A program made the translations under genes and the position numbers. The notes under the pieces are model-generated. The model ran no database searches. It saw only the letters and a list, made by a program, of their open reading frames with translations, and was not told where the DNA came from. Shown piece after piece: positions 5,149-7,131 of a stretch of 7,131 nt of DNA (its first letter is position 1; every line of letters starts with the position of its first letter). The DNA comes from Chloroflexota bacterium (lineage in GTDB: Bacteria; Chloroflexota; Anaerolineae; Anaerolineales; UBA4823): NCBI GenBank assembly GCA_012798185.1, contig JAAZNS010000419.1, positions 1-7,131 on the forward strand. The letters run 5' to 3'.

Positions 5149-7028
5149 GTGAGGTGACTCTATTCGTACGTAAAGCAAGCGGTTTGGTGCGTTCGTGGTC
5201 TGTATTTGACGCATTTATCTACGCCACATTTTCCATTAACCTGATCACACTGGGTTTGTATATCTTTTCCTATTGCTACTACTTCGAGGGGAATCTGGCG
5301 ACTGCGGTGGTGATTGGCGCCATTTTGACCATCTTCGAGGTCATCGTCTATGCCAGCTTGATCTCTGCTATGCCGCGTGCCGGCGGTGATTATGTTTGGC
5401 AAAGCCGGATCCTCGGTCGCACCACTGGATTTATCTTGGCTGTTACCGGCTGGTGGTTCATCCTCTGGCTGTGGGTGCCCATGTATGGACAAATGTTGGT
5501 CTATGAATTCTTCACCCCCATTCTCGCTATCCTGGGCGCAAAAGATGCTGCCGTATGGTTCACTAATACCAATGACGGGTTATTGGTCGGTATGTTGTGC
5601 GTTTGTGTCATCGGGTTCATTTATATCGCTGTCGGTATGAAATGGTATGCACGTGTTCAAAAGTTCTGCTTTTGGGGAGGCATGATTGGATTGCTCTTGG
5701 TATTCATTTTATTGTTATTCGGAAGTAACCAGACTTTTGTGAACAACCTCAATACCATTGTACCGGATATGTTTGGAGCAGAATCGACCGATTTATTTGC
5801 AGCAACCATGACCGCCGGAGAAGAAGCGGGAACAGCAGCCAGTCCGCTGGGAAACCTTGCGGTGGGCGCCAGCATGGCAATCATACCCATGATCGTGTTC
5901 TTCAACTTATGGCCGAACTGGGGTTCCACGCTGTACGGTGAGGTGCGCGGCGCATCGGATTATAAGAAAAACTTTTGGGGCATGGCTTCCGCCATCATCG
6001 TTACTGCTGTCTTGGCGCTCATTTTCTTTGCGTTGATCGCCAAAACCTTAGGTTGGGATTTCTATAACAAAGCCAACGGTGCATTCTGGAACTATACCTG
6101 GGGCTATACAACAACACCGCCGCCGCTGCCGTTCTGGCCTTACCCGGCATTATTTGCTGCATTCATGGTAAAGAGCCGCTTTATCCAGTTCATCGTTATT
6201 GCATTAATGAGCTTGTGGTGGTTTGGGTGGTCTGGTACGGTCTTTTTGAGCTCTACACGTGTCATCTTCGCGGCAGCTTTCGACCGCATGCTCCCCGAAT
6301 GGGTTTCATCGGTCGAGCAACGCACCCGCACCCCCATCAACGCCCTGCTGCTAATGGTAATCCCCTCAATCGTTGTATCGATTTTATACGCATACAATAT
6401 CGGGAATTTCCGCTCGTTAGGATTAGACGCCACCCTGGTAATCGCGGTTACTTTCTTCGGATCTGCCATCGCTGCAGCAATATTACCCTGGCGCCAGAAA
6501 GAAATCTTTGAAGGCAGCCCGATTGCTAAATACTCAGTATCCAGAAGCTTGGGCTTACTCATGCTCCTGGTCTACGCCGTAGGTGTTGTATATTTGATCT
6601 TCATCTCTGCCCAATATATGTTCTCTGTGATTGGCGGATTGAACGCTGCCGGATTGGGAACTCCCCTAACTTGGATCATCGTGATCATCGTATCCATCCT
6701 GACCATCATCAACGCCATCGTGTTGATATGGGTGTTGTTCTATGTAGGCAAACCTATTCTCAAAGGCGGAAAGATGCCGTTAATCACTCTTGCAGCTCTG
6801 ATCTTTACTTTGTTCCTGGATTGGCTGCTGGTGGAATGGTTCTGGGATCCACACGTACCGCCCTTTGATTTTGCCTACTATGCAATCGGCTGGAAGAACG
6901 TTACATCGATGGTATTTATGCTCGTAATGTACGGGTTGGCAGCTGCCATCTACTTTGGCTTTAATGCCTTCCGCCGCCGCCAGGGTATCGATGTCGAAAA
7001 AGTTTACAAGGAAATCCCGGTAGAATAG
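5145..7028 (+). CDS. APC-superfamily amino acid/amine permease
   Basis: The 627-residue integral membrane protein has about 14 predicted hydrophobic segments (for example near 22-46, 51-76, 93-118, 144-165, 174-193, 238-258, 278-300, 346-369, 398-418, 427-448, 467-492, 508-534, 546-566 and 586-606). Family marks are the loop MPRAGGDYVWQSR (76-88) after the second segment, matching the APC P-R-[AS]-G-G-x-Y motif, and STRVIFAAAFDRMLPEW (370-386), typical after the eighth core helix. A long non-membrane insert between segments (about 303-335, with a PPPLPFWPYP stretch) and two extra C-terminal segments make it longer than the common 450-550-residue members. The C terminus is cytosolic-like and basic (FRRRQG, 609-614). 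It probably moves an amino acid or amine by cation symport or exchange; substrate cannot be read from sequence, though the upstream genes suggest a methylated amine. The start is ATG 5145 with AAAGGAG at 5131-5137, 7 bases upstream, coupled by ATGA to the small frame before it. Confidence 0.9.
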   Translation: MSEVTLFVRKASGLVRSWSVFDAFIYATFSINLITLGLYIFSYCYYFEGNLATAVVIGAILTIFEVIVYASLISAMPRAGGDYVWQSRILGRTTGFILAVTGWWFILWLWVPMYGQMLVYEFFTPILAILGAKDAAVWFTNTNDGLLVGMLCVCVIGFIYIAVGMKWYARVQKFCFWGGMIGLLLVFILLLFGSNQTFVNNLNTIVPDMFGAESTDLFAATMTAGEEAGTAASPLGNLAVGASMAIIPMIVFFNLWPNWGSTLYGEVRGASDYKKNFWGMASAIIVTAVLALIFFALIAKTLGWDFYNKANGAFWNYTWGYTTTPPPLPFWPYPALFAAFMVKSRFIQFIVIALMSLWWFGWSGTVFLSSTRVIFAAAFDRMLPEWVSSVEQRTRTPINALLLMVIPSIVVSILYAYNIGNFRSLGLDATLVIAVTFFGSAIAAAILPWRQKEIFEGSPIAKYSVSRSLGLLMLLVYAVGVVYLIFISAQYMFSVIGGLNAAGLGTPLTWIIVIIVSILTIINAIVLIWVLFYVGKPILKGGKMPLITLAALIFTLFLDWLLVEWFWDPHVPPFDFAYYAIGWKNVTSMVFMLVMYGLAAAIYFGFNAFRRRQGIDVEKVYKEIPVE

Positions 7029-7103
7029 TTTGGGCAACACTTTTATCGAAGATATCGTGGGCAAATTGTTACCAGTAGATTTTCTCCACCCACCATTTTT
7101 GAT

Positions 7104-7131
7104 CGTCATTGCGAGGGAGAATATCTCCCTC
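7104..7131. repeat. Palindromic intergenic repeat, cut by the window edge
   Basis: GAGGGAGA (7113-7120), spacer ATA, then TCTCCCTC (7124-7131) is a perfect 8-bp palindrome ending exactly at the window edge. It is preceded by CGTCATTGC (7104-7112). The motif CGTCATTGCGAGG at the outer arm is one I associate with dispersed palindromic intergenic repeats in various bacteria, recalled and not searched. If so, the sequence should continue with GCAATGACG past the edge. The hairpin could also end the permease transcript. The preceding part of the tail (7029-7103) holds no gene and no clear signal. Confidence 0.5.

Noticed and set aside
7057..7100. GTGGG (7057-7061) pairing with CCCAC (7089-7093), followed shortly by TTTTT, as a terminator for the permease
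   Set aside because: Only 5 bp with a loop of 27 bases, which is unlikely to work as an intrinsic terminator; the palindrome at the edge is a better candidate.
1..7131. CRISPR array, tRNA/rRNA, insertion sequence or attachment site
   Set aside because: No regularly spaced direct repeats, no tRNA-like cloverleaf or rRNA sequence, and no transposase or integrase-like frame seen on either strand.

Overview
The window holds four substantial genes, all on the plus strand, from a bacterium with roughly balanced base composition. They read as part of a methylated-amine or amino-acid catabolic and transport region. The gene style (a corrinoid-type MttB homologue, a sarcosine/dimethylglycine dehydrogenase-GcvT fusion, a long APC permease) and an intergenic repeat arm starting CGTCATTGCGAGG would suit an anaerobic Chloroflexota (Anaerolineae-like) genome. 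That placement is inference; no rRNA or other taxonomic marker is present.

Layout. (1) Positions 1-1859: the 3' two-thirds or so of an FAD-dependent oxidoreductase fused to a GcvT-type folate-binding aminomethyltransferase domain; the start lies left of the window. A strong 12-bp hairpin sits 11 bases after its stop. (2) 1860-2221: a 362-base AT-rich gap holding a very strong Shine-Dalgarno followed by a 74-codon Asn-rich reading frame of doubtful status, plus two mutually exclusive small hairpins, one followed by TTTT. (3) 2222-3673: a non-pyrrolysine MttB-superfamily methyltransferase, best started at GTG 2222. (4) 3674-4035: a hairpin after the stop, a good sigma-70-like promoter (TTGATA-17-TATGAT) and a leader of about 250 bases. 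(5) 4036-4974: a calcineurin-like metallophosphoesterase with all the usual metal-binding motifs. (6) 4975-5144: a near-perfect Shine-Dalgarno, an 8-codon frame, and a 44-codon frame for a small hydrophobic peptide whose stop overlaps the next start as ATGA. (7) 5145-7028: a 627-residue APC-superfamily permease with about 14 membrane segments. (8) 7029-7131: non-coding tail ending in a palindrome that the window edge cuts.

How the genes may work together. MttB homologues without pyrrolysine include glycine betaine:corrinoid methyltransferase, which produces dimethylglycine. The DMGDH/SARDH-GcvT family oxidises dimethylglycine or sarcosine and passes the one-carbon unit to tetrahydrofolate. 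The pair could therefore remove successive N-methyl groups from glycine betaine or a similar quaternary amine into the folate pool, with the permease as a candidate importer. No corrinoid protein, corrinoid reactivase or methylcorrinoid:folate methyltransferase is visible here, so the pathway is a hypothesis. The phosphoesterase has no obvious place in it and seems to have its own promoter, possibly shared with the permease.
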